A stretch of 64,000 nt of DNA, taken from assembly GCF_000189635.1 (NCBI RefSeq), contig NW_002476578.1:186001-250000 (forward strand). Direction: 5' to 3'. Origin of the DNA: Tetrahymena thermophila SB210. Its lineage: Eukaryota; Ciliophora; Oligohymenophorea; Hymenostomatida; Tetrahymenidae. Of this stretch, positions 47,689 through 61,461 are shown one piece after another. The position numbers and the translations under genes were made by a program. How positions within the stretch are numbered: position 1 is the stretch's first letter; each line of letters starts with the position of its first letter. The notes beneath the pieces are model-generated. The model searched no databases. It worked only from the letters and a program-made list of their open reading frames with translations, and was not told the origin of the DNA.

Positions 47689-47834
47689 TCATATTTCAAA
47701 AAAACAAAGATCTTTCTTTATCTTAAGCATTTCATCCAAAAAATTTTTAATTTTATGAAATGTTTGATTAAAAATTAAAGTTTTTTTTTTTAAGGTTTAG
47801 AGGATTTAATTTTTGTTTTACTCTAACGAATGAT

Positions 47835-49339
47835 TCATTTATTGTTTGATTGATTGTTTTAATTATTTATTTATTAATTAATGAATTCAATTTTAAATAC
47901 GGTTCCTTAGAATTAATCAAATTTTAAACCTAAACACTCTCTTAAATTCAAAATAATATTGTTTTATATATTTATATTTATTTGCTTATTTGTTTGTTTG
48001 TTTGCTTGCTTGATTATTTATTTGCTTGCCTTTTATGAAGATTTAAAAAAGGTATTTACTTCTTCTTTTTCAACTTCCATTTTATTTGTTACTTTTGGTT
48101 TGGCGTGTACTTCGGTCATTAATTTTGCATACTTAAAATAAGAATCATAGTCTTCCATGAAGAGTTTTCCTGCTTCTTCATTCAGTGCACTTTCTGGGAA
48201 CGGAATGATCAGTAAACATTTGATAACCTATATTGATATAATATTAAGAATGTTATAATATTCATGCTGATATGATCAAGTGCTTAAGATCACAAAGTTT
48301 GTTTTAAAAGGATACTAATAATGATACTTATAGAATAAATTTATTGCTAATCGAATTATTTATTATTTATCCCTTTTAACTATGCAATAATAATTTTTCT
48401 ACATGAAGAATAAAAAAATAAAAAATAATGGGCTCACCTCGAAAATATTGTAAAATGACCAACTTTAATGATTCCAATCTTTTTTTAAGGTGTTAACGCA
48501 AATCTCACCCTTCTCAGAAACGTTAGGGTGGAAGATCTTAGTAATAAAATAACCTAATATTTTAAAAATTTATATGATTTTTTAAATTTTTTTATGAATT
48601 TTTTTTCATTTGGCTCAGCTAGCTTTTTGTAATTAATTAGCTTATTTCTTTTGAAGAAATAATACAAAATCAACCTCAGAAGTCAGTCTCAAAAAGCTAA
48701 CACAGAAGAATGAAATAAAAAAACAAACTCAATTAATTAATCCTACCTTTGGGTGGACTCTTAGGAAAGTCTTAAGGAAGTACTAATTTACATCTAAACA
48801 ATCCTCCTTCGTATGGCGTTTTAACTATTAAATACAAGAATAACTCTAAATATGACAGTTTTTCTTTAAATTTTGCTTTTTTATTGCTTGCAAACTATAT
48901 TATTTTATGATTATTTTCTCATAAAACTAACTAAACTCTAGCAGTTAAAAATTAAGTAAATAAATGTCTGCATGATCGATCTATAAAATAAACGAGATAT
49001 TTACCTGGACCTTCAACATCGGCTTGAATATCAAAAATATCTGCATCATTAATCACTATCTTAACACCTTATATTTTTATAACATAATAATTCAACTCGC
49101 TTTTTCTAAAAATCTTCCTTTTTAAAAGCAAATTTTATGTTTGTTTTTGATGAATTATATCTCAATAATTAGCTAATTTATTACCATCAGGAGCTTTAGT
49201 CTTTAATTAATTTAATTGCCTAGTGACTGCTATTGTAACTCTGGGATTGCTTGGCCCTTCTGAATTCTATAAAAATAAAAAGAGATTGTTAAGTCTTGTT
49301 GTGGTATGGTAAGATAAGTATTAAGTAAGTAAGTACCAT
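47835..49339 (-). CDS. UBE2S-type ubiquitin-conjugating enzyme E2
   Basis: Exons on the minus strand: 49337-49339 (ATG only), 49185-49266, 49005-49067, 48747-48824, 48438-48553 and 47835-48227; all phases agree, 244 residues. The UBC fold is clear: [35 protein letters not shown], the active-site Cys in [12 protein letters not shown], then [30 protein letters not shown] and LMTEVHAKP match E2-EPF/UBE2S, which extends Lys11 ubiquitin chains on APC/C substrates in mitosis. The C-terminal extension is basic and partly made of a tetranucleotide repeat (QANKQTNKQ), so the exact stop is less certain than the core. The first exon holds just the initiator codon. Confidence 0.9.
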
Positions 49340-50810
49340 TGTTTTTCTGCTTTCTCTCTTACTTTTATTTATTTGTTGTTTTGCTTATGTTATTCTTTGA
49401 TATTATAAATAGTAAAGAAATTTTTTGTATTAATACTATATATATTTTGTTTAATTCTTTTGATTTTGATTGGCTTTATAAGCAGAGTTAACAATTAACC
49501 TTTATCTTCTTATTATAATTATAATTATTAATTTTTTTTCTTATTATTTTGCTTGAATCACTTACTTGATTCTTTTTTTCTTTTTTCCTTTTATCAGCAG
49601 CAGTTTGCTGTTATTGATATTCCTTAATTATTAAAAATTTTTCTTCTTAAACGCTTATTGATTCTATTTAGGAAAGTGATTAAAACTTATTTAATCAAAT
49701 TATAAGCAGATTAATATTCTGAAATCAAATATGTTGCTACTTATATAGATAAATAGATGAATAAATAAATAGGTCAGCCAAATAATTTATTTAATAGTTA
49801 GAATGATAAATAAATAAATACTGTATTCCTTACAAATGGAATTTAAAAATATTGAAATTTATTGGTTTTGTTTAATAAATAAAACCTATTAATTTGTAAA
49901 TTTTATGACACTGTATATTGAATATTTTAAGATTCACTCTATATAATCTACATTCAAATATAAGATTCAAAGACTTTTACTTAAACAATTGATTAAGATT
50001 TGACGAAATAATTATCTTAATAAAAATATTTGCCTTAAATTAATTAAATTCATAGCATATCCTTGCTAATCACTCTAGAATTTATTTTTATTATTTTGAA
50101 ATAGAAAACCACAGGATAAAATCTAGTTATCAAATAAAAATTAATATCATAGATTATTATTAGTTATTGAATAATAGCAATTCTACTTTTTAAATATTGA
50201 TCATTATTAGCATTAAAATTAAAATTTAATTAATTTTAAAATATGATTTGTTGCTTAATTTATCTTCAAACATTATATATATTAATTTTTTAGCTTGTTT
50301 TTACCGTTTATTTTTTGTATTTCTGATAAATAATTTTGCAATTAATTAAATTAAAAAATAAATAAGATTCAGTAAAAGTTGTAATCAATTTATCTTTTAT
50401 ATAGAAACTTGCTTATAATATTTAAAAATAATTTATTATTTTCGTTTTTTACTGAAGTATTGTTGCTAGATTTTTGCAATGCTAATTTATTTAAGAATTT
50501 ACAATTCATAGCAAAATAGTAGTATTTTTTCACTGAATTATTTAAGAATAATAAAAATATTAAGAAAATATTAAGATATATCAGAGTTATTTGTTAATTT
50601 ATTTACCTCTATATCTATCTATTTATAAATATATATATCAATTTTTTTATTGTTTAACTTAAATATTAAATAATTTATTAATTTATTTATTATCTTTTAT
50701 TTGATTAAGATTATTTACTTTCAAAATCAGTAAAACCATTATAAGTTATATAGATTTCTAATATAAATAAGATTTTAGGTAAGTAATAAGATTCAATAGG
50801 CAAAGCTGCT
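49340..50810. other. AT-rich divergent spacer
   Basis: Promoter region between the E2 gene and the LRR coiled-coil gene. A/T-rich with TAAA/TATA runs; no gene seen. Confidence 0.55.
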
Positions 50811-53800
50811 ATGAGTCTACATAACTCTAAACAATACGTAAGGAATTTTTATAAATATTCATTAAATAATTGTATTCATTTTATTTTAACTTACTATTTT
50901 ATAGATTTCCAGTAAAAGCCCTTTCAAAGGCCCATTTCCAGTATGATTTATTAATGATGTTGAAGATAAATTAAAGACTTTGCTAAAAAATTATTAAAAT
51001 AGCTTTCTTAGTTCCTTGAAGAAAGACATTAAGATATATAAGGAAACCATTTAGTGTTTTAAAATCACAATATCGATGAAATTGATGAGCTCTACATGGA
51101 TATGTCAAAAATAAGATCTATTGATCTCTCATCAAACAGACTCAAATCTCTAAAAGGGATTCAACAATTTTAAGATTTAAGAAACTTAAATATTTCAAAT
51201 AACTAAGTACATTTTACAAAAGAAAACCAATAGCTATTGATTGATTCATTTATATTTATTTTATTATAGATTTCAGATGTAAGCGAACTTTTCTATCTTA
51301 AAGAGTTGCAGAATTTATAGATCCTAAATTTGAATAACAATCCAGTTGTTTAATAATAAAACTACAAACTCACTTTAATGACTATTCTACCTAAATTATA
51401 GGTTTTAGATAGTAAAGTAAATATTTAAATTTAGAGATATAATTTAACATTTTATATTAGATACAATTAATTAATTGTGATTTTTTATTTTTATAAAAAG
51501 AAATTATCTTAGACAGATGTAGAAGAAAATACAAGATAAGTCAAGTTTATGAACAACTAACTGAATTTACTTTATGAGAATTATTTGAAAATAGTGGAAT
51601 TACAATCTGTAAGCAAAGTTTTTTAGATAAAAATAGAAAATATTTTAAAAATTAATTATAAGTTTTATATTAAAAAGATATTATTAAATCTTAAATAAAT
51701 TTAATAAAATTTCAAAAGATAATTTAAAGATTGCTGACACATAAAGAATATATATTCACCTTTGAACCTAATGTTATGAATCCACCATTTAATTTGTAGA
51801 AATTTAGGAAAATTTTTAGCTATGGAGATACTATAGATGAAAAAGCTTAATAAGAAATCAAAACAAATTTATTAGCTGACGTTTAAACAATTTAAAATGA
51901 AATATTGAAAACGTAGGACTTTATTTTTTTTAAAACTCTTGTTTTTTAAATAAATTATTTAGTTAAAAAATAGAAGAAGCATTTGCAGAAATGGAAAGGA
52001 GATAGATTGATAAAATCTAGTAATTAGAGAATACTGTGCTATAAAAAGTTAAAGAGTACAAATACAACTGTCTCGATATTGAGATTTTCCATAAGCTGAA
52101 TAAAAATAATACCAAAATACAGAACTTAAAAGTAAATTAAAATTAATATTTTATTTACCAAAACTAACACTCTAAAGAAGCTATTGATATTTGCTAGATT
52201 AAAAGCTGTTTAAAATAGATTTTAGAATATTTAGGATTTTATTCAATATCTTATTAATTTTAGAAAAGAATTATAAAATTAATATTTAATTATTTACCAA
52301 AATTAACACTCTAAAGTTTATTCAATATCTTATTAATTTTAGAAAAAAAGGATTTTATTCAATATTTTTTTAACTTTAGAAAAGAATTATAAAAATAATT
52401 ATTTAATATAGAAATTTATAAACTTTACAAGATAAGAGTAGAAATAAGAAGTAGTTGTAGTAGGTAATAAAGGGAAAATATAAAGAAATAGAAAAGATCA
52501 ATAAAATATTTATGTTGAAGATAGCTAAAGTAGTTAGTCTTAATAGAATAAAAACGAATAAGGTTAAATTTAATAAGATTTTTAAACAGATGAAAGCTTA
52601 AGAGGATCTTTTTAAAATTAAACTTTTACTGAAAGAGACCTGAAAAGATTAGCGAACATAAATAGTAAATGGATTTAAGTTGGCTGTGTTTAAGTTTTTT
52701 TTAATTGAATAGGGGATAAATCTGATTCAAATATGAGTGAAATGAATGTCAGAAATATGTCAGAGGAGGAAAAAGAACTTCTTATAGAGAAATTAGCTGG
52801 TTCTTTGAAAAAATATATAGGAAAATCAAAAGAATTTGAGAAATAGTATGAAAAGGCTTTACTGCAATCTTCTAATGATCAAGAAATGCTCAGAAAAAAA
52901 GAAGAAGAGTTAAATTGTATTATGGAATTACAACAATAAATCAAGCAAAAACTTGAAGATTACGGAGTGCAAAATATAGATGAGTGCTTTTAAACTCTTT
53001 AAACATAGTTGGAATAAATCAAAGAACTCAGATAACTACTTGAATAGCAATAAATTGAAGAGGAAAACACACTAAAAGCAGATTACTTTTCTAATCAAAG
53101 ATTAATGCAAAGATCTTTAGGATAATTGTATTTCTAAACAAAAAAAAATAAAATGGTGAAAACTGTTGTTGAAAAGAGCAATAAATACAGAAATCTAAAA
53201 ATTCTAAAATTATATCTCAGTCATTGGAAATAATACCATGTTTTTTCAAAAATAAGAAAAACAAAATAAGAAGACTTGCTTTAGAGAGTTTATGTTGGCT
53301 GTTTTTTTGCTTTAAAGTTTAATGTAAATAGGAAAAAAGCATTAAAATAATTCTAAGAAAAATTCGAAAAAGGATTAGCAGTAATTTAGTTTCGTTTAAG
53401 AGTATTTGTTTATAATCAATAATATATTTTTATATTAATAGGAAAAAGCATTTAGGAGTTTGTTTATATTTTTAGTTTCTAAAAAAAGAGAGAAGCAGGA
53501 TGAAATTGCTGCAGATGAGAAATACTCTTTTCTACTTTTGAAGAAAGGTTTCCAATCACTCTTTTATAATCATCTGCAACATTCAAATAGGAGAGATCCA
53601 TTATATGAATAAAAAATGTAAATTGCAGAGGACTCTAACATTAAATAAATTTAAATCAAAGTTCTTTCTCGTTTTCGAGATGCATGTGAAAATTAAAAGT
53701 ACAATAAAAAGAAAGTTATAGCCATGACTTAAAGAATACAATGGGCAATGCTTAAGTATAATTTTAGAGAGTTTAAGCTTGAAGATATCAGAATGAAGAA

Positions 53801-56240
53801 ATTAACTAGCAGAGCAGACAAGTTTTTAGGAAGAAGAGTAAAATTAATATTTCATCAAAATTCTTTTAATCAAATATTTAATTAATTAGTAAAAGTATTG
53901 GCTTAGGGAAGCATTTAATGCATGGAAAGTTGATTTTCATAATTATTTATATGAAAAATAATAAGTAAACATGCAAATCTCAAAGTTTTAATTGTAAAGT
54001 GTTTTTAATACATTTAAGAGAGGATATAAAATGTCTTGTCAGCAAACTGCAAACATATAAAATTATTAGAGAAGAAAAGACTTGCTCTTATACAGCCAAT
54101 ATTTTGCAATAATTAAAAAGTTTTCTAAATAATAAATCAAAGTAAAGCAATTTGCTAAAAATTACAATACCAAAAAACAGCAATAATCTTTAAAATAATC
54201 GCTTTAATGCATGAAAATACATACTTAACTGGTAAAAGAGAAAAAAATACTTGACAAAAAAGTTAAAAAAATAATATTCACAAAAGTTATACAAAATTTA
54301 AGGTAAGTTTAAAATACCAAAGTCCTTTAAAAGTAAAAATTGAAAAATGTCTTCAAGATCTAAAATTCTTAAAAGATATTCTTAATTAAATAAGCCTTAA
54401 AAAAATGGAACAAAGAAGCTAATAGAGACAGAAAGCTTGAAAGTGCTTTGAAATTCTATTAAAAAAATGTAATTTTTTTTATTTATTTTGAATAGCTTTT
54501 TAACTTTATTTAAAATAATAAAAGCAATATTAAAAACAAGGCTACTAATTTATATCTAATTTATTACAAAATGGGAATAAACTGAAAAAGTAGCTGAACA
54601 ATCAGCTTGATGAAAAAAACATTCAACTAATGAGGGAGAATTAATACCTAAATGAATAATTAATAGAATAACAAAAGCAAATCTATTTAATTAATGAGGA
54701 ATATTAATAGCAGGTAGTTAAATCAGAATAACTTGCAAAATATAACCTAGAGAAAGATGTTTTAATTTAGCAATTAATCAAGTAAAATAATGATCTCAAA
54801 GAGATTAACATCCAACTGACAGAAGTTGCTGAGAAAAGAGAAGAAAACAATTAGAATTTGGAGAGCAACTTAAACATCATCTAAGACGAATACGAGTAGC
54901 AGATTAGAAACTTAAAGAATGTCTAAATCTAATTCGATAAAGAAAGAGATCTGCTAAATAGCAATATCTAAAATTTAAATATTGAGCTCAATGCAAAAAT
55001 AGAAGAAATAAGTGAGTTTAAAAGCATAACAGCAGCAAAGAATGAAGATTTTTACTAAGAAATAACCCAACTAAAGAACAAAATTTTAGCTTAAGATAAA
55101 ATAATTGCAGAATACGAAGAGATGACAAAAAGCTTGTCAAATACAGTAATTAATATTTATTTATAGGAAATAATTTAGTGAAAATATTTTATTAAGAACA
55201 AAGAAGTAGAGAGCTTAAACATTCATCTGAATGTAAGGGTAGAGTCTTTGCAAGAAAGAATTTCAAATTTGCAAAAAGAATCAGCTATGCAAGTTTCTTC
55301 ACTTGAGAAGTAGTTAGAATTTGCTAACAGAGAGAGATCAAACTTGATTGCACAAAACACTTCTCTGATGAATTAAAATAAAACTTTTTAAGCAGAATTA
55401 AATCAGCTAAATCAAAACCTAAAAAAAGAGGAGTTTAAAGTCTCTCTTCTCAGAGAGTAAGATTATGACAAAACTTCGTAATTTATACAGTTGGCCAAAA
55501 ATATTAATTCACCTAGCAGTAATTTTTATAAATCTATATTTATCAATTAATAAATTTTAATAAAAAAGGAAAACAAGCATCGTCTCCATTAAGATTTACT
55601 GGAAGACTAAAAACTCTTCCTGAAGATTCTTTGATAGATGAAAGAGTTCTCAATACATCTCATTCAAGAATAAACACATTAATACAATAAAAAACAGACA
55701 GAAATTTATTCACTTAACCAATTACTTAGGAAAATGGAATTTAAAATCCAAATAACAATTCTATATCATAATTTTTCTCCCATAAGGTTCCCCAAATGAA
55801 TCAAACTTAACATAATTCTATAAAAAAAGAAGTCTCTCCTTTGAGGGAATATCTAACTGACATGAAATTCAGGGCCTCAGTGTTTATAAAAACAATTGAC
55901 ATGGATGAAAAAAGTAAAAAAATAAATATATTTTTATAATAAATTGAAGTTAACTTGAAAAATGATTAATAGATAAAAAAAGCATAAGAAACTCACCATA
56001 AAAAGGCTGTATTTCCCCTTAAAAGACCTCATCACCACAGCTATATAAAAGCCAAAGAAATTTATAGTACAATTTCATAATTCAAATAAAACAAGTTTAT
56101 TTAATTATATATAATATATTGAATAAAGGAATCAATCACAAACAAGTGTGATAAAAGATGAAATTCAAAGAAGATTGAACAATTTAGACTATAAATTTAA
56201 TGAGGATATCAAAAAATTTTAATCTTAGCAATAGCAGTGA
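50811..56240 (+). CDS. LRR plus coiled-coil protein, centrosome/basal-body type
   Basis: First exons are 50811-50837, 50905-50940 and from 51003; many short introns follow, and the end is TGA at 56238-56240. The N-terminus has SDS22-like LRRs (IRSIDLSSNRLKSLKGI, LRNLNISNNQV, LQILNLNNNPV) capped by MTILPKLQVLD. A glutamine-rich coiled coil follows (EEKELLIEKLAGSLKKYIG), then Trp-containing helices resembling SFI1/IQ-type centrin-binding repeats (LYLSHWKQYHVF, YWLREAFNAWKVDF). A second long coiled coil (about 54.5-55.5 kb) and a Ser/Pro-rich tail complete it. The order recalls LRRCC1/CEP97-class centrosomal proteins, so a basal-body role is a reasonable inference. Internal exon borders were not all resolved; two adjacent genes cannot be fully excluded. 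Confidence 0.72.
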
Positions 56241-56926
56241 GAGATAAAATTGAATTATTTTAATAAATAAACTCTAAATTTTATATTTAATTTTACTCAA
56301 TTAATTAATTAATTAATTAATTGATATAGTAATAATATTTTATATAGATTGTTTTAATTAATCTATTCATTCATTTAGCTTATTTTTTATATTAATCTAT
56401 CTTTCTTTCTTACATTTTTTCCATAAAAAAATATTTAAAAATTTCACTAAATTCTTTCTCTTAATATTTTACAATTTATTTGAAATAAAATGCATTCATT
56501 GATTATATTTTTCTTAATTCATAGATAAAAAATTCAAAAAATATAAAAAAATATCTAAACTCAACTTACTTTTCATGATTAATTTAAAAATAAATGAGTT
56601 GCCTTTAGAATACTTAAAATTTTTTGATAAATTAGTTTGATTGAATAAACAAAATGTAGTTTTATATGTAATATTTAATCAAACACTATGAAAATATTAT
56701 TATCAATATATAATAAACGATTATTTTACTAGTAATTTAATTAAAAAAAACACAACATAATCTATTTATTTTGTGTATTTTTTATATGACATAATTTGTT
56801 TTATTTAGTGACATAATGATGAAATATTAAGAATTTTGAGTTTAGTTTAATTTTAATAATTCAAAAGATAAATAAATAAATAATCATTAATATAAATAAG
56901 CGCAAAAGAAAATGTAAACTTAATAA
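56241..56926. other. A/T-only intergenic spacer
   Basis: Contains (TTAA)n at about 56300-56322. No gene seen. Confidence 0.6.
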
Positions 56927-58759
56927 ATGAATTTTTTTAAAGCTGGAAACTACAAGATGTTTGGGAGTTTAGAACACAACAAGAAAAATGAGTGCTAGGA
57001 AATAATAAATAACTAATTGCTAGATTACATATTCTTTTCCGATTCAATGATTGCAGAAAATTGCTGTATAAAAAAAAATAAAATAAATAGATTTATATCA
57101 GAAATACACTCAATTTAAAATGATTAATATGAATAAATACATAATTTTTATAGAGCGGATAATGGCTATTTATTGATATTAAATAAGAATACGCATAGAA
57201 ATTTACATAATTATTTGGAGTAAAATAAGTTTCCTGCAAATAAGGTATGTTTTGCAAAAATAATAGTGTCAATACTTTAAGGGCTGATTAATATTCATTA
57301 AAAATCGATTATTTATACATGGTAATTTTTATTTAAACATATTTCTAAGTATTCCAATTATTTAAATAATATTAAAAATTAGTATTTCGCCATACAACTT
57401 AAAATTAGATGCTAAAGATAAAGTAATTTTTAAAGAAAATACCTATGAAAGAATATTTTAAGATTATACTTCAAATGAGTAGTAGAAGCTATTTTTAGCT
57501 CCAGAAATTTTAGAAAGAAAATAATACGGATTTTAAGCAGATCTTTATAGGTAAAAATGAAAAAAAAAAATAATTTTTAATGTTAATTATCATTTTTATA
57601 AATAATTAAATAGCTTTGGGGTTTTGCTTTTTTATATGATATACAACAGACACCCTTTTTATTTTTCTTAAAATCTATAAAAAATTAATAAATAAGAGTT
57701 AATTGATAATATTAAATAACAGAAAATAAACTTTGATTAAAATATTGTAGTTCCTATATGTTTAATTGATTTTATCAAAAGACTCTTGCATTATGATCCA
57801 TAAAAAAGAATGAGCTGGTATTAAGTTTATAGACATCCTTTCTTAAGACATTATATAGAATAGTTAAATGATTCATAATTTTCAAGCTCATACAATATCT
57901 AAGAAGAAGAAAATTTAAGAAATTAAAAAGATAAATTACTAACTTAATAAAATTTATATTAAAAAGAAATATTTTAAGAAAATAAAATTCCAAATATAGA
58001 ATTATATTAATAAAATCTATAAACCATTTCTCTTGAAAACAATAAAAAGCAATAAAATATTATTTAATAGAAGAGAAATGAATAATAACCTAAATAATAA
58101 GCAGATATTGCATAAAAAAATTTAGATGCTATCTTTGATGTAATTTAATTTTATTTTATTCATATTATTATTAAAGTATTTTATTAAAATAATAGAAAGC
58201 AGAATTTTTAAGCAAGTTTACTAAAAGCGTGAAGGAGCTCTAAAAAAAAATCTAAATAGACAGTACTTTTATAGTTTAGTACAGTTTAATATGGTAGGCA
58301 ATTCATATTTTAAATTAGATTTAAAGCATAATTAGCAAACAAAATACTGTTAATAACTTTTAAGTTCAATATCTTGATTAATTGATTTAAGATGAAAATA
58401 AAGTATAATCATTTTAAATGAAAGTTTAAGAAAAAATAAATAAATTAAATAAAAAATAAATAAAAATTTTAGGAAATAATTAAGCAATTAAAAATCTGTT
58501 TCATCCTACAACATTTTAAACTGAATACAATCAAAATTTAACAAAATATATTAATACTGTAAAGACAAGACTAGAATAACATTTTGAAACTGATGATAAG
58601 CCTAGATTATTTGCTCATATTATGCTTGCTTTTGAGGCATTAAATATTTAAAAAAATAATTAGCAAGATAAGAAATACTTCAAAGAAATCTATATAAACT
58701 CAAAAAATTAACCTCTTGACTAATGGGAAAAATTAATTAATTAAAAGCTTTAAAATTGA
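56927..58759 (+). CDS. Pseudokinase-like protein, tandem paralogue 1
   Basis: Exons 56927-57321, 57383-57550, 57614-58139 and 58196-58759; 550 residues, TGA at 58757-58759. The kinase C-lobe is recognisable: ILQGLINIHQKSIIYT, LAPEILERKQYGFQADLYS, FGVLLFYMIYNRHPF, IKRLLHYDPQKRM and HPFLRHY. Catalytic residues are missing: the HRD-K-N loop reads YTCISPYNL and the DFG site reads KVIFKEN. The N-lobe lacks a visible glycine loop and VAxK lysine. Two introns fall at the same codons and phase as in the kinases at 59.5 and 62.3 kb. Probably a catalytically dead regulatory or scaffold homologue. The C-terminus is Gln/Asn-rich and helical. Confidence 0.85.
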
Positions 58760-59480
58760 TGTATTTTGCTCAAGCTTTATTTATATATCATATATAAATA
58801 AAATATAAAATTAACTAAACTAACTTAAATGTATATGTGTCAATCTGTCTGTCTGTATCTTTAAGCAATGCAGAGGTTGTTAACTATTTTGTAAATGCTT
58901 TTTTATTTTATAATATAATCAAATATAATAAATTAAAATTATTTTATATTTTTTTTATAGAATATTTATCAATATTTAAAACAAAAAAATTTCTGTCTAT
59001 AAAGTATGTTTCAATTTTAGATTTAAAAATCACTAAAAATTGTTAAATAATTTGAATATTGATTGGATTGATTTATGGTGCATAAAAAATTTTTTAATAA
59101 AAATTAAATGTTATCTAACATAATTTTATCATCATATAAAATTTTTAGAAATGCCACATCTCTATCTCAGGTTTTCAACACTTGCTTGTAGATAGATTAT
59201 AGATATATTAAATATTTGTGATTGATTGATTATCTAAGAATAAATAAGAAATTATAAAATTTTAAATATTCTAAAAAGTGTTTGTAATTTTGTATGAAGA
59301 ATTAATAAATAAATTATTTAGAATATTAGATTTTATTGTTGCTGGTAAAAAATCAATTGATAAGATCAATAAGTAAATAAATTAATAAATAATTGTTTGT
59401 GAATACTTAATTTCAAGTCTCAAATAGAAAAAAAAAAGATAGATAGATATATAAATAGATAGATTGATAATTGATAATTA
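58760..59480. other. AT-rich spacer between kinase paralogues
   Basis: No gene; promoter of the next kinase. GATA repeats lie at about 59440-59462. Confidence 0.6.
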
Positions 59481-61461
59481 ATGAGCAATAATTATTAGTA
59501 GTATTAAATAAATGGGAAGTAATACAACTTAATCAAAAGGTTAGGGCAAGGTTAATTTGGAGATGTTTTTCTTCTTGAGGACTCTGCTTAAAATAAGTTC
59601 GCTTTAAAGATAATAAAAAAGGATAAGCTATAAAAGATTCCTTAACTTCTTTAGTACACTTAGAGTGAAATTGAGATTATGGAATAAATAAAACACCCTA
59701 ATATAATGGAGTTAGTGTCTAGTTAAAAAATGGATGGCACTTTTTTTTTAGTTTTAGAATATTGCGAAGGAGGAGATTTAAGATAGCATATTCAATCTCT
59801 TATAAAAAAGAAAGAGTTAAGTTTTGAATAAATATCTAGGGAGTTTTTAGAAATACTAGATGCATTTGATGTATTACATTCTAATCATATAATTCACAGA
59901 GAGTAAAATTACTTTAACAAAACACTACTTAATTAATCTGAATTATAAAATTTAGCGTAAAGCCTGATAACATTCTTTACAAGAATGGACATCCAAAAGT
60001 ATCTGATTTTGGTTTCTCCAAAAACATCTAACAATAGGATGATATTGCTGCTACAACTTTAGGAACTCCATAAACTATGGCTCCAGAAGTATTGGAAAGA
60101 AAGAATTATACTTATTCAGCAGATATATATGGGTAATTAATTAATTTTGTAATCTATCAATCTATCTATTTTCATAAAATTTCATAATACAATTAAAAAT
60201 AGGTTAGGATTTATTTTATATTTCATGATTTATCAAAAATATCCTTTTAATTCAGTTCATTATGAGCTGATTGTTGAGCAGATAAAAAAACAGAAAATAA
60301 ATTTTCCAGAATCAGGATTGCACGTTGATGAGGACATCAAACAAATCATCAAAAGAATGCTGAGCTATAATCCATAACTTAGGCCATCAATTGATGAAAT
60401 AAGATAAATACCATACTTTAAAAAACTTAGAAAAGAGGAGGAACAAAATATCATCAAAATGAATATGTCAAAACTTTCAATTTAGGCCTTATAAATAGTT
60501 GATAATATAAATTAAGGTCTATAAAAAATTTAAGAGCAATTATATTAAGAAGAAAAGATAGAAAATTAATAAAACGAGGAAAACTAAGAAGAAATAAATA
60601 AAAATCAGAATCTATTCAACACTTAAAAATTAAATTATTATCAAATCAACTTAGAAAAACTGTTAGAATATTAAAATAAAATGTTAAAACACGAATAGTA
60701 ATTAGAATTTTACGACTAAAGCTTTATATACACTGCAGATGATTAAACAAATGTTATGCTCAAGTAGTAAATTTAAGAAGGTAAAATGTACTTGCTTTAA
60801 TTCAAACAGATAATTTAAGTAAATATTAAATTTGATATTTATTACAATTTTTCTTTAGGTTCCTTTATTTCTATAAAATAAATATACCAAAAATATATTT
60901 TATGATTTCAATTATTTTTAAATAAATAAATAGATAAATTAAATAATAGATCAAATATTAAATGATTTGCTTAATAATTTTAAATCTAAATATGAGGAAG
61001 AAATTAAATAGTTTGCTTTATTTCTCTATCAATACTTTTATTAAATAGAAAAACATATTTAAGTACAACTCTAATCATAAGAAATTTAAAAATGTTTAAA
61101 TTATGATTTGCATTTGTTAAGTGAATATTAAAGCTTTGAGGAAATGATGTAAAAGAAATAAAGTTCTGTATCTGAGAGTTCTCTTTTCAATGAACCTTCC
61201 AAATTAAGCAATACTCAAATAGAAAAAACTATTTAATACTGTCAATTATTTTAGAACGCATACTATGAACTCTCTTAATAATAAAAAGATGATAAAAATA
61301 AAGATGAGTACTATTTATTTTAACTTAATCTGAGTATACTAACCTTCTTCCTTTTAAATAAAATAAACTTAAATAATTTTAATTTCTCTAATTATATTGA
61401 AACTATATATTCTTTAAAATAAGAAGAAAACTCTTCATTGGTTTCTCTATTCCAACAATGA
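59481..61461 (+). CDS. Serine/threonine protein kinase, tandem paralogue 2
   Basis: Exons 59481-59902, 59956-60132, 60203-60818 and 60934-61461; 580 residues, TGA at 61459-61461. All kinase signatures are present: glycine loop LGQGQFGDVFL, FALKIIKK (ATP lysine), a Glu in helix C, LVLEYCEGGDL, HRDVKPDNI, KVSDFGFSK, MAPEVLERKNY, then QLRPSIDEI. The HRD Asp codon is split by intron 1 (GA/C). The C-terminal half is glutamine-rich and coiled-coil-like (LEKLLEYQNKMLKHEQQLE). The hinge and substrate loop fit a Ser/Thr kinase of the ULK/CAMK-like side of the tree, but the family is not assigned. Start chosen at 59481 because it directly precedes the domain in frame. Confidence 0.92.

Noticed and set aside
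47959-48141. Plus-strand 60-codon frame
   Set aside because: It is antisense to the last exon of the E2 gene and starts in a TTTG microsatellite.
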